Source of the DNA: DTU063 sp001512695
Lineage (GTDB): Bacteria; Bacillota; Thermosediminibacteria; Thermosediminibacterales; Tepidanaerobacteraceae
Reading direction: 5' to 3'
DNA length: 64,000 nt
Assembly (NCBI GenBank): GCA_049658265.1
Contig: JBASOM010000011.1
Span: 1 to 64,000, forward strand
The notes below the pieces were generated by a model that did not search any database, was not told the DNA's origin, and saw nothing but the letters and a program-made list of their open reading frames with translations. Every line of letters starts with the position of its first letter. Within the stretch, counting starts at the first letter, position 1. Of this stretch, positions 16,995 to 26,939 are shown in pieces. A program made the translations under genes and the position numbers.

Positions 16995-19014
16995 TTAGGT
17001 CATACCTCCGGAATGTCAAGGTTATTTCCGTATATTTGTTCTTTTCGCTTTTAATATGTAAGATCCCATTGTTTTCTTGAATATATTGCTTAACAATAGC
17101 CAGTCCCAGACCTGTGCCTGCAGGTTTTGTCGAAAAAAACGGCTTTGTACATTGCTTGATTTCTTCGGCAGTCATGCCTACTCCCTCATCACGGACAACA
17201 ACGATCGCATTTTTGTCGTTTTTATAAGCAGTTATCTTCATCTTAATGCTGCCGTCCGGTTTTGCAGACCCGGCCAATTTTTTCTCCATCGACTCTATAC
17301 CGTTGATAATAATATTGATCAACGATTGCTTTATTTGGACCTTTTTAGCTGAAATATATAAATTGTCTTCAATCTCGGTTTCAAGACAGATTCTACTCCT
17401 CTTAGCCGCAATGCTGGTTAAATATAGACAATCATTTACGAGCTTCGAAAGGTCAAACAGCTCGGTCTTATCCTTAGTAGGACGTGCATAACTTATAAGG
17501 CCCTCAACAAGCTGGTTGATTCTTTCAATCTCGTAGGGTACAAAATCTGCAAATGCGTTTTTTATTTCAGGGTCGTCACCTTGATTTAGAATAAGCGTAC
17601 AAGCAGTTTTTATAGCCATTAAAGGATTTTTTATCTCGTGTGCTATTCCAGCCACAAGCCTGTTTAGAGCTTTATTCTTTTCTGCCTCAAATCGCTCCTG
17701 CTTCTTCAACTCCTCGGCAGTAACATTCTCCACGGTCATCAGCATGCCTTCAATAGTGCTGTAATCACTGGAACGATAAAAAATACAGCGGTAACTTTGC
17801 TTTGTTTCATCCTGCCCAATTTCTACAATCATTGGTTTGTCCACGCTATCTTCCTGCGCAGAAAAAATGTCATATCTAATCTGTCCTAGTATCTCACTAA
17901 ATACCCCCACACTCTTGATGTTTTTACCAACCAGTTCTTCTACTCCAGCCATGTTACGGGCTGCACTGTTTGCTAATGTAATGCAATAAGTGCTGTCAAT
18001 AAAAATCATAGCATTGGGAGAATCCTCAATAATGCTATTTCTCAAGCGTCCTTCACTATGCAATTGTTCTACCATGCGTTCAAGCTGTGTATTCGCATCT
18101 CTCAATTCTTTTGTTTTTTCATCAACTTTGCGTTTAAGTAAAATATTCATCCTTACATTAAATGCCATAACCAGTAAAGCTAGAGAAGTTCCAACCGCAG
18201 CAATGCCCAACAGCCTTGTAATCAATTGTTGCCGCTGTTGAGCTTTTATAAGGTCACGGTCAACGATCCAATTGCGGTAAATGCTTTCGTATTTACCACT
18301 GGTGCGCAGTTCGGTAAGACCCGTATCTAAATCCGTGAATAGCTCTTCATCATCTTCTCTAACTAACATTGAATAACTGATAGGAGAAAGGTAGTTGCGA
18401 AGTATAGTATAATTGTCCGCAATGCCTTTTTGAGCAAACAGGTAATCGAAGCATTCTTTAATGCCGAAAGCAATGTCTACTTCACCTGATATGAGCGCAT
18501 CAACAACCATTTGCTGGTTGCCGTATGACACATATTTCCTTAATCCAAGATTATTCATGTGAGTATAATCCAAAGTACCGTACTCGAGGGCTGCCGACAG
18601 TGATTTATAATCGGCCCGTTCGTTAAGCTCGTTTACCAGCTCTTTGGGAGCAACCATACATATAGAAGACCGGGAGAGCTCTCCGGTAAGTTGAAACTCA
18701 TACCCAACCGTATCATAGGATTTGTGTCCAAGAACTATATCTACCTCCCCATTGCTAAGGGCCTTTAGGCATTCGTGGCTTTTTTCATAAGGAACATAAA
18801 AAAGTTCCAGTCCTTTCCTTTGAGCAATCCAGTTCAGGATATCTATATGTAACCCCACGCATTCCCCGTCTTCTCCTATAAACTGATAAGGAGCCATATT
18901 AGTATTAACCGCAACTCGTAGTTGTTTGGGTCCTGCGAAAACAAGAGATACAGATGACAATATAAAAAAAAGCAGAAAAACACTAAATATGATTTGTATG
19001 GCCTTTTTTTTCAT
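16969..19014 (-). CDS. sensor histidine kinase with periplasmic solute-binding (SBP_bac_3) domain
   Basis: Membrane sensor partner of the downstream regulator. Order: signal peptide (MKKKAIQIIFSVFLLFF...), a family-3 amino-acid-type solute-binding domain (about residues 30-265, RVAVNTNMAPYQFIGEDG...), one membrane helix (LLGIAAVGTSLALLVMAFNV), a coiled linker, a PAS domain (SPNAMIFIDSTYCITLANSA), HisKA with phospho-His in AGIAHEIKNPLMAIKT, and HATPase with DEGVGM and GTGLGLAIVKQY. I choose ATG 19014 (681 aa), behind CGGAGGCAGGG, over 19062. The fused binding domain implies direct ligand sensing, perhaps of the opp substrate or a related amino acid. Confidence 0.94.
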   Translation of the reverse strand: MKKKAIQIIFSVFLLFFILSSVSLVFAGPKQLRVAVNTNMAPYQFIGEDGECVGLHIDILNWIAQRKGLELFYVPYEKSHECLKALSNGEVDIVLGHKSYDTVGYEFQLTGELSRSSICMVAPKELVNELNERADYKSLSAALEYGTLDYTHMNNLGLRKYVSYGNQQMVVDALISGEVDIAFGIKECFDYLFAQKGIADNYTILRNYLSPISYSMLVREDDEELFTDLDTGLTELRTSGKYESIYRNWIVDRDLIKAQQRQQLITRLLGIAAVGTSLALLVMAFNVRMNILLKRKVDEKTKELRDANTQLERMVEQLHSEGRLRNSIIEDSPNAMIFIDSTYCITLANSAARNMAGVEELVGKNIKSVGVFSEILGQIRYDIFSAQEDSVDKPMIVEIGQDETKQSYRCIFYRSSDYSTIEGMLMTVENVTAEELKKQERFEAEKNKALNRLVAGIAHEIKNPLMAIKTACTLILNQGDDPEIKNAFADFVPYEIERINQLVEGLISYARPTKDKTELFDLSKLVNDCLYLTSIAAKRSRICLETEIEDNLYISAKKVQIKQSLINIIINGIESMEKKLAGSAKPDGSIKMKITAYKNDKNAIVVVRDEGVGMTAEEIKQCTKPFFSTKPAGTGLGLAIVKQYIQENNGILHIKSEKNKYTEITLTFRRYDLSEKQDSNH

Positions 19015-19224
19015 GATATCCCTGCCTCCGGATTGGCTGACCGAATCCGCACATAAAAACATGAAGAGTAAAGAAACCGCAGAACTTTAGTCATATTGCT
19101 AATTTCGGGATTTTTGGGAAAATTATTTTTAAAAAAATATTAAAAGACAAAAAGACAGCCCGTTTATAAGTTCTTTTGTACCTTGTATCTAATTCTACTA
19201 AGGAAAAATACATCTCGTCATAAA

Positions 19225-20640
19225 TTATTCTACCACGTGGACGCGAATCAGGTTGGTTGTCCCGGATATATTAATTGGCACTCCAGCAGTTATTACGACC
19301 AAGTCGCCGCTTATTACTATACCGGAGTTTAATGCTCCATTTATAGCTTCGCGAAACATTTCGTCAGTGGAGAATGTTTGTTTTACTTTCAGAGGTATTA
19401 CGCCGCGTATGAGTTGCAGGGTCTTAATGACCTTTTCATTGAAGGTTACTGCAATTATGGGGGCCTTTGGCCTGAACTTGGCCACTGCTCTTGCCGTGTA
19501 TCCGGACTTGGTTGAGGTTATTATTGCCTTTGCCCCAAGTTCTGATGCGATTGAGCATGTTGCATGGCTTATCGCATCGGTTATGGATTTTACGGTGATG
19601 TGCCTTTTTTCGACATCATTAAAGACCACTTCATCGGCTTTTTTTGCGATGCTGGCCATCATCGTCACAGCTTCCACGGGGTATTTGCCAGCAGCGGTTT
19701 CTCCTGAAAGCATAATAGCGTCGGTGCCATCAAAGATAGCATTGGCCACGTCAGTGGCTTCAGCCCTAGTGGGTCTTGGATTTCTAATCATGGAATCCAG
19801 CATTTGGGTAGCTGTGATTACCGGTTTTCCTGCAGCGTTGCATTTGGCAATAATCTGTTTTTGGACTACCGGCACTTCTTGAACCGGAATTTCGACACCC
19901 AAGTCGCCCCGTGCTATCATGATGCCATCCGAAACTTCTATTATTTCATCGATATTTTGCAGACCTTCCTGGTTTTCGATTTTAGCAATTATATGTATGT
20001 CGCTGCCGCCGTTTTCCTGCAGCACTCGCCTTATTTCCATAACATCCTCAGCTTTTCTGACAAAAGACGCCGCGATGAAATCGGCACCTATATCGATGGC
20101 AAACAGAATATCTTCCAGGTCCTTTTGAGTCAATGCCGGCAATGAAAGCGACACATTGGGTATGTTTACTCCCTGTCTATCGCTCAATTCGCCGCCGTTT
20201 ACAACGGTGCATACAACCTTATCCCCTTGTATGTCTTTTACGCAAAGCTCAATTAGGCCATCTGCCAAAAGTATTTTTTCGCCAGGCTTTACAGTCTCTG
20301 CGATATGATCGTAATTGATGAAAACTTCTCTCTCATTGCCGATCATGGGGGTGGGAGTGAGGACAAATTCCTGACCTTTGTCAAGCAACACCTTTCCACC
20401 GTAAAAAGTTCCCAGCCTTATTTCCGGCCCCTTGGTATCCAGCAATACTGCAACATTGGCATTTAATTCTTCGCAGGCCTTTCTTAGGGCATTGATTCTT
20501 TTCCTGTGCTCTTCATGATTCCCGTGGGATAAGTTAATGCGCGCAATATTCATGCCTGCTATAATCAGCTGCTTTATTACGTACTTGTTTTCACTGGAAG
20601 GGCCAAGGGTGCATACGATTTTGGTTTTCAGCATGGTCAT
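19225..20640 (-). CDS. pyk: pyruvate kinase
   Basis: Last step of glycolysis, phosphoenolpyruvate plus ADP to pyruvate plus ATP. It begins MTMLKTKIVCTLGPSS, contains the signature IIAKIENQEGL (catalytic Lys) and MIARGDLGVEIP, and ends with the standard allosteric C domain at about 471 residues. It lacks the extra PEP-utiliser-like C-terminal domain found in some Firmicute enzymes of about 585 residues. The ATG at 20640 with GAGG seven bases upstream is preferred to the overlapping GTG at 20643. It follows pfkA by 14 bases, forming the usual pfkA-pyk operon. Confidence 0.97.
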   Translation of the reverse strand: MTMLKTKIVCTLGPSSENKYVIKQLIIAGMNIARINLSHGNHEEHRKRINALRKACEELNANVAVLLDTKGPEIRLGTFYGGKVLLDKGQEFVLTPTPMIGNEREVFINYDHIAETVKPGEKILLADGLIELCVKDIQGDKVVCTVVNGGELSDRQGVNIPNVSLSLPALTQKDLEDILFAIDIGADFIAASFVRKAEDVMEIRRVLQENGGSDIHIIAKIENQEGLQNIDEIIEVSDGIMIARGDLGVEIPVQEVPVVQKQIIAKCNAAGKPVITATQMLDSMIRNPRPTRAEATDVANAIFDGTDAIMLSGETAAGKYPVEAVTMMASIAKKADEVVFNDVEKRHITVKSITDAISHATCSIASELGAKAIITSTKSGYTARAVAKFRPKAPIIAVTFNEKVIKTLQLIRGVIPLKVKQTFSTDEMFREAINGALNSGIVISGDLVVITAGVPINISGTTNLIRVHVVE

Positions 20641-20654
20641 CACATCCTCATGCT

Positions 20655-21614
20655 TTAATATGACAGTATGTCGGCTAGCTCATACAGTTCCATGTCTAAG
20701 GGCTTGGTAGTTGAAAGAACCTTATCTATGTCGGTTAAAACCATCTCGCCATTGATTAAGCCGATCATCTTGTCTCTGACATTCTCTTTTAACAGGTCGA
20801 TAGCCTTACCTCCGAAGCGACTGGCCAATATCCTGTCATAGGCAGTGGGATTGCCACCCCTTTGCAGGTGGCCAAGAATTATAACCCTTGTTTCCAGATT
20901 GGTCTTTTCCTTAATCACCTTGCCTACTTCCAGGCTGCTGGCTGCACCTTCAGCAACAACTATAATGCTGTGCAGCTTTCCTCTCTTGTAGCCTGATTTG
21001 ATTTTTTCGCAGACAGCATCTAAATCAAAGGGTATTTCCGGCACCAAGATCGTTTCCGCACCGCTGGCAAGGCCGGTATGAAGGGCCAAATGGCCGGACT
21101 TCCTGCCCATAACCTCAATGACAAAAGTTCTTTCATGGGATGTGGCGGTATCCCTGACCTTGTTCAAGGCATCGACAACGGTATTGACTGCGGTATCAAA
21201 TCCTATGCAGTTGTCGGTATAGGCAATATCATTGTCGATGGTAGTTGGAATACCGATAGTAGGAACACCCATCTTAGACAAAACATTTGCTCCTCTTAAG
21301 GAGCCGTCACCTCCAATGACAATCATGCCCTCTATGCCGAAAGCCTCCAGATTTTTTAAGGCCTTTTCCTGGCCTTCTTTTGTTTTGAATTCATCACACC
21401 TGGCGGTGAGCAGCACCGTTCCGCCCCGGTGTATTATATCGCCTACGGAGCTGATATCCAGTTTGACGAAGTCGGAATTAATCAGTCCCATATAGCCTCT
21501 ATGCACGCCGTAAACTTCTATGCCGTAATATACGGCTTTTCTGACTATCGCCCTGACAGCTGCATTCATTCCAGGTGCGTCTCCACCACTGGTCAGTATT
21601 CCAATTCTCTTCAT
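20655..21614 (-). CDS. pfkA: 6-phosphofructokinase (ATP-dependent)
   Basis: Committed step of glycolysis. The 319 residues match the bacterial PfkA length. GILTSGGDAPGMNAAVRAIVRK opens the protein, IGGDGSLRGA is the ATP-binding segment, and TIDNDIAYTDNCIGFDTA carries the catalytic Asp (TIDND), with Gly at the ATP-specific position. MGRKSGHLALHTGLASGA and RVIILGHLQRGG are also in place. It is cotranscribed with pyk; the small gene at 21638 lies 23 bases upstream. Confidence 0.97.
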   Translation of the reverse strand: MKRIGILTSGGDAPGMNAAVRAIVRKAVYYGIEVYGVHRGYMGLINSDFVKLDISSVGDIIHRGGTVLLTARCDEFKTKEGQEKALKNLEAFGIEGMIVIGGDGSLRGANVLSKMGVPTIGIPTTIDNDIAYTDNCIGFDTAVNTVVDALNKVRDTATSHERTFVIEVMGRKSGHLALHTGLASGAETILVPEIPFDLDAVCEKIKSGYKRGKLHSIIVVAEGAASSLEVGKVIKEKTNLETRVIILGHLQRGGNPTAYDRILASRFGGKAIDLLKENVRDKMIGLINGEMVLTDIDKVLSTTKPLDMELYELADILSY

Positions 21615-21637
21615 GAATTTATATTGCTCCTTTCCGG

Positions 21638-21832
21638 TTAAAGGTTTTTCTCTAGAATGACATTTTGTGCCTCTTGAGCTTCAGATTCTGGGACACTAAT
21701 TTCAATACAGCAGCCATGCTTTTTACTTTTCATGACTTCCCTCGTCTTCACCAGGAAACCTTCATCTTTTATGGCTTGTACAACCTTATGAGCTGTATCC
21801 TTATCAGTGGCCATATATATAACCGTCCACAA
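21638..21832 (-). CDS. small conserved-looking protein, DUF2007-like fold possible
   Basis: A 64-residue cytoplasmic protein with no signal or membrane segment. It starts with TTG (WTVIYMATDKDTAHKV) behind AAAGGGGG. The pattern of an N-terminal beta strand, a helix with AHKVVQAIKDEGF, a strand with CIEISVP and a closing helix EAQEAQNVIL resembles small DUF2007-type ferredoxin-fold proteins. I infer that from the pattern only. It sits between dnaE and pfkA in the same direction and is probably cotranscribed with both. No function is assigned. Confidence 0.7.
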   Translation of the reverse strand: MWTVIYMATDKDTAHKVVQAIKDEGFLVKTREVMKSKKHGCCIEISVPESEAQEAQNVILEKNL

Positions 21833-21882
21833 ATTAATCGGCCCCCTTTATTCCGGTATTATATAAGGCGTTGCAAATAGCA

Positions 21883-24800
21883 CTAGTTCTTAACTATTAA
21901 TTTATCCCAAAATGTACAATTTCTCAAGCCAGTTATTGAAGCAAGCATGTTTAAATTCTCCCTAGAAGCCTCCATTTTTTTATCAAGCAGATAACTTTTG
22001 GCCGTTTCTTTTATATATATGACGACCCGATCATTGCCCATATGATTGGAAATGAAATCTTTTAAGGCATTCATGTCCAGCTGGTCCCCGTTTGAGACGG
22101 TAAAAACAACCGTACCTTCAGACTCCCTTTTCCCCAAAGGCCTTATTTCTTCCACCAACAATTTTGGCGCTTCATCTTCTTTTGAATCGATCCTGCCTTT
22201 AATATAGACCTTGGAATCGGGATGCAAAAGACTTTTGTATTTTTCAAAAACCGTTGGGAACACTATAGCTTCCATACTCCCCGTCAGGTCCTCTATATTT
22301 ATAAAGGCCATGATGCTCTCATTCCTGGTGGCTTTTGTTTGTATTCCGGTTATGATACCACCTACGAGCACTTCTTTTTTATCTATATTGTCGTTATTCT
22401 TATCCCCAAGGTAAAAGGTGACATTTTCCGAAAGCTCCCTTTCAAATTCGGAAAGTGGATGGCCGCTGAGGTATATGCCCAGCATGTCCTTTTCCATGGC
22501 CAGGAGCTCAGCGGAAGGAAATTCAGGGACGTCGGGTAAGCTTTCCCCGTAACTTGCAGTGTCGTCCAGTATTTGGAAAAGAGAGATTTGATTTTTCATA
22601 CCCTGTCTTTGCTCCTTCTGAATCCTCGTCAGGGTATCTTCGTAAATGGCGAGGAGCTGCGAGCGCTTTGCCCCGATTGACGCAAAAGCCCCGCTTTTTA
22701 TAAGACTTTCCAGGGCTTTTTTGTTGAGATCTCCGGATACCTTCTCCACAAAATCCGTAAAAGACGTGAACTTGCCTTCGGATTTCCTGGCCATTATAAT
22801 AGCTCTTGCCACATTGTGGCCCACGTTTTTTACAGCAGTAAGGCCGAAGCGTATTTTATCCGACACTACCGTGAAGCTTTCGTAACTCTCGTTAATATCC
22901 GGAGGTAAAACTTTTATGCCCAAGTGTCTGCACTCATTTATATAGTGGGCAACCTTATCGGAATTATCTATGACACTGGTAAGCAGCGCCGCCATGTATT
23001 CGACGGGGAAGTGGGCCTTAAGATATGCCGTTTGGTAGGCTATAACGGCATAGGCGGCTGAATGGGCCTTGTTAAAACCGTAACCTGCAAAATAGGAAAT
23101 TTCGTCAAATATTTTTTCTGCAGTAACTTTGTCTATGCCGTTTTTCACACAGCCGTTTACAAAAGATTCTCTCTGGGCAGCCATTACGTCCTGCTGCTTT
23201 TTGCCCATGGCCTTTCTCAAAATGTCTGCCTGGGCCAGTGAAAAGCCGGCCAGTTCCTGGGCAATTTTCATGGCCTGTTCTTGATAGAGAATTATACCGT
23301 AGGTTTCGGATAATATCGGTTCAAGCTTAGGATGCAGGTACTTGATGGGTTTTAGACCGTTTTTGCTTTTGATAAAATCTTCCGCAGCACCGCTGCCGAG
23401 GGGCCCCGGGCGGTACAGACCGATAATTGCTGCTACGTCCTGGAAGGTTTCCGGTCTTAATTCTTTAAGCAGGTTTCTCATGCCGGTGCTTTCCAACTGA
23501 AATACCCCGGCGGTATTTCCCTGGCTGAGCATTTCATATACTTTTTTATCATCCAAGGGAAGCTTGTCCAGGTTTATTTCCACATTCTTGGTGCGGCGTA
23601 TAATATTTATGGCATCCCTTATGACCGTAAGGGTTCGAAGACCCAAAAAGTCCATTTTCAAAAGCCCCAGTTCTTCAAGGGCTGTCATGGTATACTGGGT
23701 TGTCACATTTGAATCGCCCAGTTTATGTAAGGGGACATGCTCCACAATCGGGTCCTTCGATATTACAACTCCCGCCGCATGGGTTGATGCGTGCCGGGGA
23801 AAACCTTCTAGGTCCTTGGCTATATCGATAAGTCGCCTTATCCTTTCATTTTCCTCATACAGCTTTTTTAGCTCCGGGTTTAAAGTGAGGGCATTTTCAA
23901 TGGTGATTCCAAGCTCGGCAGGGACCATCTTTGCAATCCTGTCTACTTCCCCGTAAGGGTACCCCATTACCCGCCCTACGTCACGTATGGCAGCCCTGGC
24001 CGCCATGGTGCCGAAGGTCACGATTTGAGCCACCCTGTCCTGGCCGTACTTTCGGACCACGTAGTCTATAACTTCCTGCCGGCGCTCATAACAAAAGTCT
24101 ACATCTATATCGGGCATAGAAATTCTTTCAGGATTTAAAAAGCGCTCAAAGAGGAGGTTGTACTTAAGCGGGTCTATGTTGGTTATATATAGGCAGTATG
24201 CCACCAAGCTGCCGGCGGCAGATCCCCTGCCGGGTCCCACCATTATGCCATTTTGCCTGGCAAAATTGATAAAATCCCAGACAATTAAAAAATAACTGGA
24301 ATAACCCATCTTTTTTATGGTCTCAAGTTCGTAGTCCAGCCGCTGTTTTATTTCCCCAGTTATTTCGGGATATCTCTCTCTCGCACCCTTGTAACAGAGC
24401 CGATTTAAGTATTCATCCTCCGTAAGCCCTTCCGGGACCCGGAAGCTCGGCAGGTGTATGGTTCCAAAATCCAGGGTCACGTTACAACTCTCGGCTATTC
24501 TGATGGTATTTTCAAGGGCTTCGGGAATATATGAAAAGAGGCTCGCCATTTCTTCCGGCGACTTTAAATAAAACTCTGAACTTTCAAATTTCATTCGGTT
24601 TTCCTCGTCCAGGGTTTTCCCCGTCTGTATGCACATCAGCACATCCTGGGCCAGGGCATCCTCTTTTTGAATATAGTGGACGTCATTTGTGGCTACAAGG
24701 GGAATTCCCGTTTCCTGGCTCAGGCGAATCAGGTCGTTTATAATTCTTCGCTGGTCTAAGAGGCCGTGGTCCTGGACTTCTATGAAGAAGTTATCCTGCC

Positions 24801-25299
24801 CGAATATTGAATTAAGCTGCAGGGCAATATTTTTGGCCTCATCAAAATTGCCCTTTAAAAGAAGTGACGGAATTCTTCCGGCAAGGCAGCCGCTAAGTGC
24901 TATCAGGCCTTCCGAGTATTTAGCTAAAATATCCATATCAATCCTGGGCTTGTAGTAAAAACCTTCCGTAAAGCCCAGTGAAACAAGCTTCATCAGGTTT
25001 TTATAGCCCTGAATGTCCTTGGCCAAAAGCACCAGATGATACTGCTCATCATCCACGCCGGGCTCTTTGTCCTGCATGATCCGCTCGGCCATGTACACCT
25101 CAGCACCTATAATCGGTTTTATTCCGTAGGCCAGCATTTTTTTGTAAAAATCTATCACACCGTACATTGCACCGTGGTCGGTAATGGCACAGCTTTTCAT
25201 GCCCAGCTCTGAAAGCCGCCTGGCAAGCCTGTCTATCTCACAGGCGCCGTCCAAGAGGCTATAATTTGTGTGAACATGCAAGTGGACAAATTCTGCCAC
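21883..25299 (-). CDS. dnaE: DNA polymerase III subunit alpha (DnaE type)
   Basis: Replicative polymerase, DnaE branch; low-GC Firmicutes use it with PolC. The N-terminal PHP domain starts FVHLHVHTNYSLLDGA. The Pol3 core has GPGRGSAAGSLVAYCL and the catalytic PDIDVDFCYERR. The C-terminal part has helix-hairpin-helix and OB-fold segments (about residues 980-1070, VGGIITGIQTKATR). The start is set to GTG 25299 (MAEFVHLHVHTN, 1138 aa), preceded by AGGTAGGTG; the GTG at 25308 overlaps that ribosome-binding site. It begins just after ytoI. Confidence 0.97.
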   Translation of the reverse strand: MAEFVHLHVHTNYSLLDGACEIDRLARRLSELGMKSCAITDHGAMYGVIDFYKKMLAYGIKPIIGAEVYMAERIMQDKEPGVDDEQYHLVLLAKDIQGYKNLMKLVSLGFTEGFYYKPRIDMDILAKYSEGLIALSGCLAGRIPSLLLKGNFDEAKNIALQLNSIFGQDNFFIEVQDHGLLDQRRIINDLIRLSQETGIPLVATNDVHYIQKEDALAQDVLMCIQTGKTLDEENRMKFESSEFYLKSPEEMASLFSYIPEALENTIRIAESCNVTLDFGTIHLPSFRVPEGLTEDEYLNRLCYKGARERYPEITGEIKQRLDYELETIKKMGYSSYFLIVWDFINFARQNGIMVGPGRGSAAGSLVAYCLYITNIDPLKYNLLFERFLNPERISMPDIDVDFCYERRQEVIDYVVRKYGQDRVAQIVTFGTMAARAAIRDVGRVMGYPYGEVDRIAKMVPAELGITIENALTLNPELKKLYEENERIRRLIDIAKDLEGFPRHASTHAAGVVISKDPIVEHVPLHKLGDSNVTTQYTMTALEELGLLKMDFLGLRTLTVIRDAINIIRRTKNVEINLDKLPLDDKKVYEMLSQGNTAGVFQLESTGMRNLLKELRPETFQDVAAIIGLYRPGPLGSGAAEDFIKSKNGLKPIKYLHPKLEPILSETYGIILYQEQAMKIAQELAGFSLAQADILRKAMGKKQQDVMAAQRESFVNGCVKNGIDKVTAEKIFDEISYFAGYGFNKAHSAAYAVIAYQTAYLKAHFPVEYMAALLTSVIDNSDKVAHYINECRHLGIKVLPPDINESYESFTVVSDKIRFGLTAVKNVGHNVARAIIMARKSEGKFTSFTDFVEKVSGDLNKKALESLIKSGAFASIGAKRSQLLAIYEDTLTRIQKEQRQGMKNQISLFQILDDTASYGESLPDVPEFPSAELLAMEKDMLGIYLSGHPLSEFERELSENVTFYLGDKNNDNIDKKEVLVGGIITGIQTKATRNESIMAFINIEDLTGSMEAIVFPTVFEKYKSLLHPDSKVYIKGRIDSKEDEAPKLLVEEIRPLGKRESEGTVVFTVSNGDQLDMNALKDFISNHMGNDRVVIYIKETAKSYLLDKKMEASRENLNMLASITGLRNCTFWDKLIVKN

Positions 25300-25308
25300 A
25301 AAAATCAC

Positions 25309-26607
25309 CTACCTGTCGATTACCCTAACGGAAATAATGGACTTTGCTACCAGATTTCCTTCATGTACTATATTTATTTCGGCCTTGCCCGACTTTCTAC
25401 CCATATCGATTATTATGGCTTCAACTTCTATATCCTGTTCCAACTGGACCGGTTTTGTAAAGTACACCGTAAAACTGTCCAAAACCGTCTCAAGCCGTTT
25501 TTGCACCCTAAATGCTTCAAAGCCGGCATTTGCCATTAAGGTCATAAGGGCTCCGCTGCTTGCTACACCCTGGGGATTGAGCATTAAGGGATCCGTCTTG
25601 CCCGTGAGCCTCACTCCATTTTCGATTTTGCTCATGGAAAACCGGTTCATGACCAAAGCGTCCATGGTTTCTCCGATTTGCGGTTGAAAGCTCAAGTGTT
25701 GGAAGGCTTTAATTGCATCCTTTTTTGTCAGAATTCCTACCAGCCTTTTGTTTTCAACTACCGGTATCAGCTTAATGTCCTCCCACACCATCAATCGTGT
25801 GGCATGGGCAATAGGCGCGTCTTTTGTGACAACAATTGGGTCTTTGGTCATAATATCCTTTATTAAAACACTGTCATCTAGACTGGCAATGTCATTATTT
25901 GTTACGACGCCGCAGACTTTCATATCCTTATCCACCACGGGAAATTTGCTGTGTTTTGTGGTTTTGTACAGCATTCGCCAATCGCCCACTGTGGAATCTA
26001 CGGTCAAATAATCGGGTTCCGTAACCATTGCATCCTTGACTCTGACTACGTCTTTTCTCACCAATCTCTTGTACAGCGCCCTGTTTATGATTGTTGCCAC
26101 CGTAAAGGTGTCGTAGGACGAAGAAAGCAGCGGCATTCCGGTTTTGTCTGCAAGTTTTATAACTTCCTCATCTACACCAAAACCACCTGTCACGAGCACC
26201 GCAGCACCCAGTTTTAAGGCCAGCATTTGTGCGTCCTTGCGATTGCCGACTATCAAAAGGCTTTCCGGCTCGATGAACTTGTCCATTTCTCTTACTTCCA
26301 TGGCCCCAATCAGGAATTTGCTAAGGGGCTTGTGAAGTCCGGATTTGCCTCCCAACACGCTGCCCTCTACAATGTTGACTACTTCCGCAAAGGATAAGTG
26401 GATGATTTCTTCGTCCGCCTTTTTTTCGATGCGGATGGTACCTTTTCTGGGCATGGTGCACACATAGCCGGCAAGCTGGGCGTCTTTAATCGCTCGATAT
26501 GCAGTGCCTTCACTGACATCTAATTGGTTTGCCAACTGCCTGACCGAGATTTTTGAGCCTACTTTTAAGTTTTTGATATATTCGATAATACGGGCATGTT
26601 TCGTCAT
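25309..26607 (-). CDS. ytoI: YtoI-like protein: HTH, DRTGG, CBS pair, hotdog domain
   Basis: A four-part cytoplasmic protein. Residues 1-65 form a winged helix-turn-helix (VRQLANQLDVSEGTAYRAIKDA). A DRTGG domain (about 75-190) follows, then two CBS motifs (about 195-315, with VTKDAPIAHATRLMVWEDIKLIPVV) and a thioesterase-type hotdog fold (about 325-432, MTLMANAGFEAFRVQKRLET). This is the architecture of Bacillus subtilis YtoI, which also lies near dnaE. The CBS pair probably senses an adenine nucleotide (family knowledge); the regulatory target and any thioesterase activity are unknown. A TATAAT (26629-26634) close to the ATG may be its own -10. Confidence 0.88.
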   Translation of the reverse strand: MTKHARIIEYIKNLKVGSKISVRQLANQLDVSEGTAYRAIKDAQLAGYVCTMPRKGTIRIEKKADEEIIHLSFAEVVNIVEGSVLGGKSGLHKPLSKFLIGAMEVREMDKFIEPESLLIVGNRKDAQMLALKLGAAVLVTGGFGVDEEVIKLADKTGMPLLSSSYDTFTVATIINRALYKRLVRKDVVRVKDAMVTEPDYLTVDSTVGDWRMLYKTTKHSKFPVVDKDMKVCGVVTNNDIASLDDSVLIKDIMTKDPIVVTKDAPIAHATRLMVWEDIKLIPVVENKRLVGILTKKDAIKAFQHLSFQPQIGETMDALVMNRFSMSKIENGVRLTGKTDPLMLNPQGVASSGALMTLMANAGFEAFRVQKRLETVLDSFTVYFTKPVQLEQDIEVEAIIIDMGRKSGKAEINIVHEGNLVAKSIISVRVIDR

Positions 26608-26641
26608 AATTTAACTCACCTTTAGTTAATTATACCTAATT

Positions 26642-26668
26642 TAAAAGCTACCGTCACGGTAGCTTTTA
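26642..26668 (-). terminator. Terminator after the HPr gene
   Basis: Inverted repeat TAAAAGCTACCGT / ACGGTAGCTTTTA just beyond the HPr stop, ending in TTTTAAATT on the minus strand. It separates the rapZ-yvcK-whiA-HPr unit from ytoI. Confidence 0.75.
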
Positions 26669-26671
26669 AAT

Positions 26672-26938
26672 TTATTCTTCTCCAAATTTGCTTTCGATTA
26701 ATTCCACTAGATTGTCTACGGCTTCCTGTGCGTCATCACCCTGAGCAGATATTGTAATCTCAGTTCCTTGGCTGACTGCTAGGGACATAACGCCCATTAT
26801 ACTTTTTGCGTTAACCTTTTTCCCCTCTTTTTCAATAAATATTTCGGATTTAAACTTGTTCGCCGCCTGAACGAAGAGTGCTGCAGGTCTTGCATGAAGC
26901 CCTGTTTTGTTTTTAACAATCACATTTTGTTGAACCAT
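26672..26938 (-). CDS. ptsH: HPr family phosphocarrier protein
   Basis: Phosphocarrier of the sugar phosphotransferase system and target of HPr kinase. The 88 residues retain both sites: His15 in TGLHARPA (phosphorylated by enzyme I) and Ser46 in AKSIMGVMSLAV (phosphorylated by HPrK). It occupies the place directly behind whiA where Bacillus has crh, but Crh lacks His15, so by residues this is HPr. It begins one base after whiA ends. The hprK gene at 42360 is in the same window. Confidence 0.92.
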   Translation of the reverse strand: MVQQNVIVKNKTGLHARPAALFVQAANKFKSEIFIEKEGKKVNAKSIMGVMSLAVSQGTEITISAQGDDAQEAVDNLVELIESKFGEE

Positions 26939-26939
26939 T

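Noticed and set aside
19253..19882. Plus-strand ORF of 209 codons over pyk
   Set aside because: Mirror frame of the pyruvate kinase gene; no promoter or ribosome-binding site and no family resemblance.
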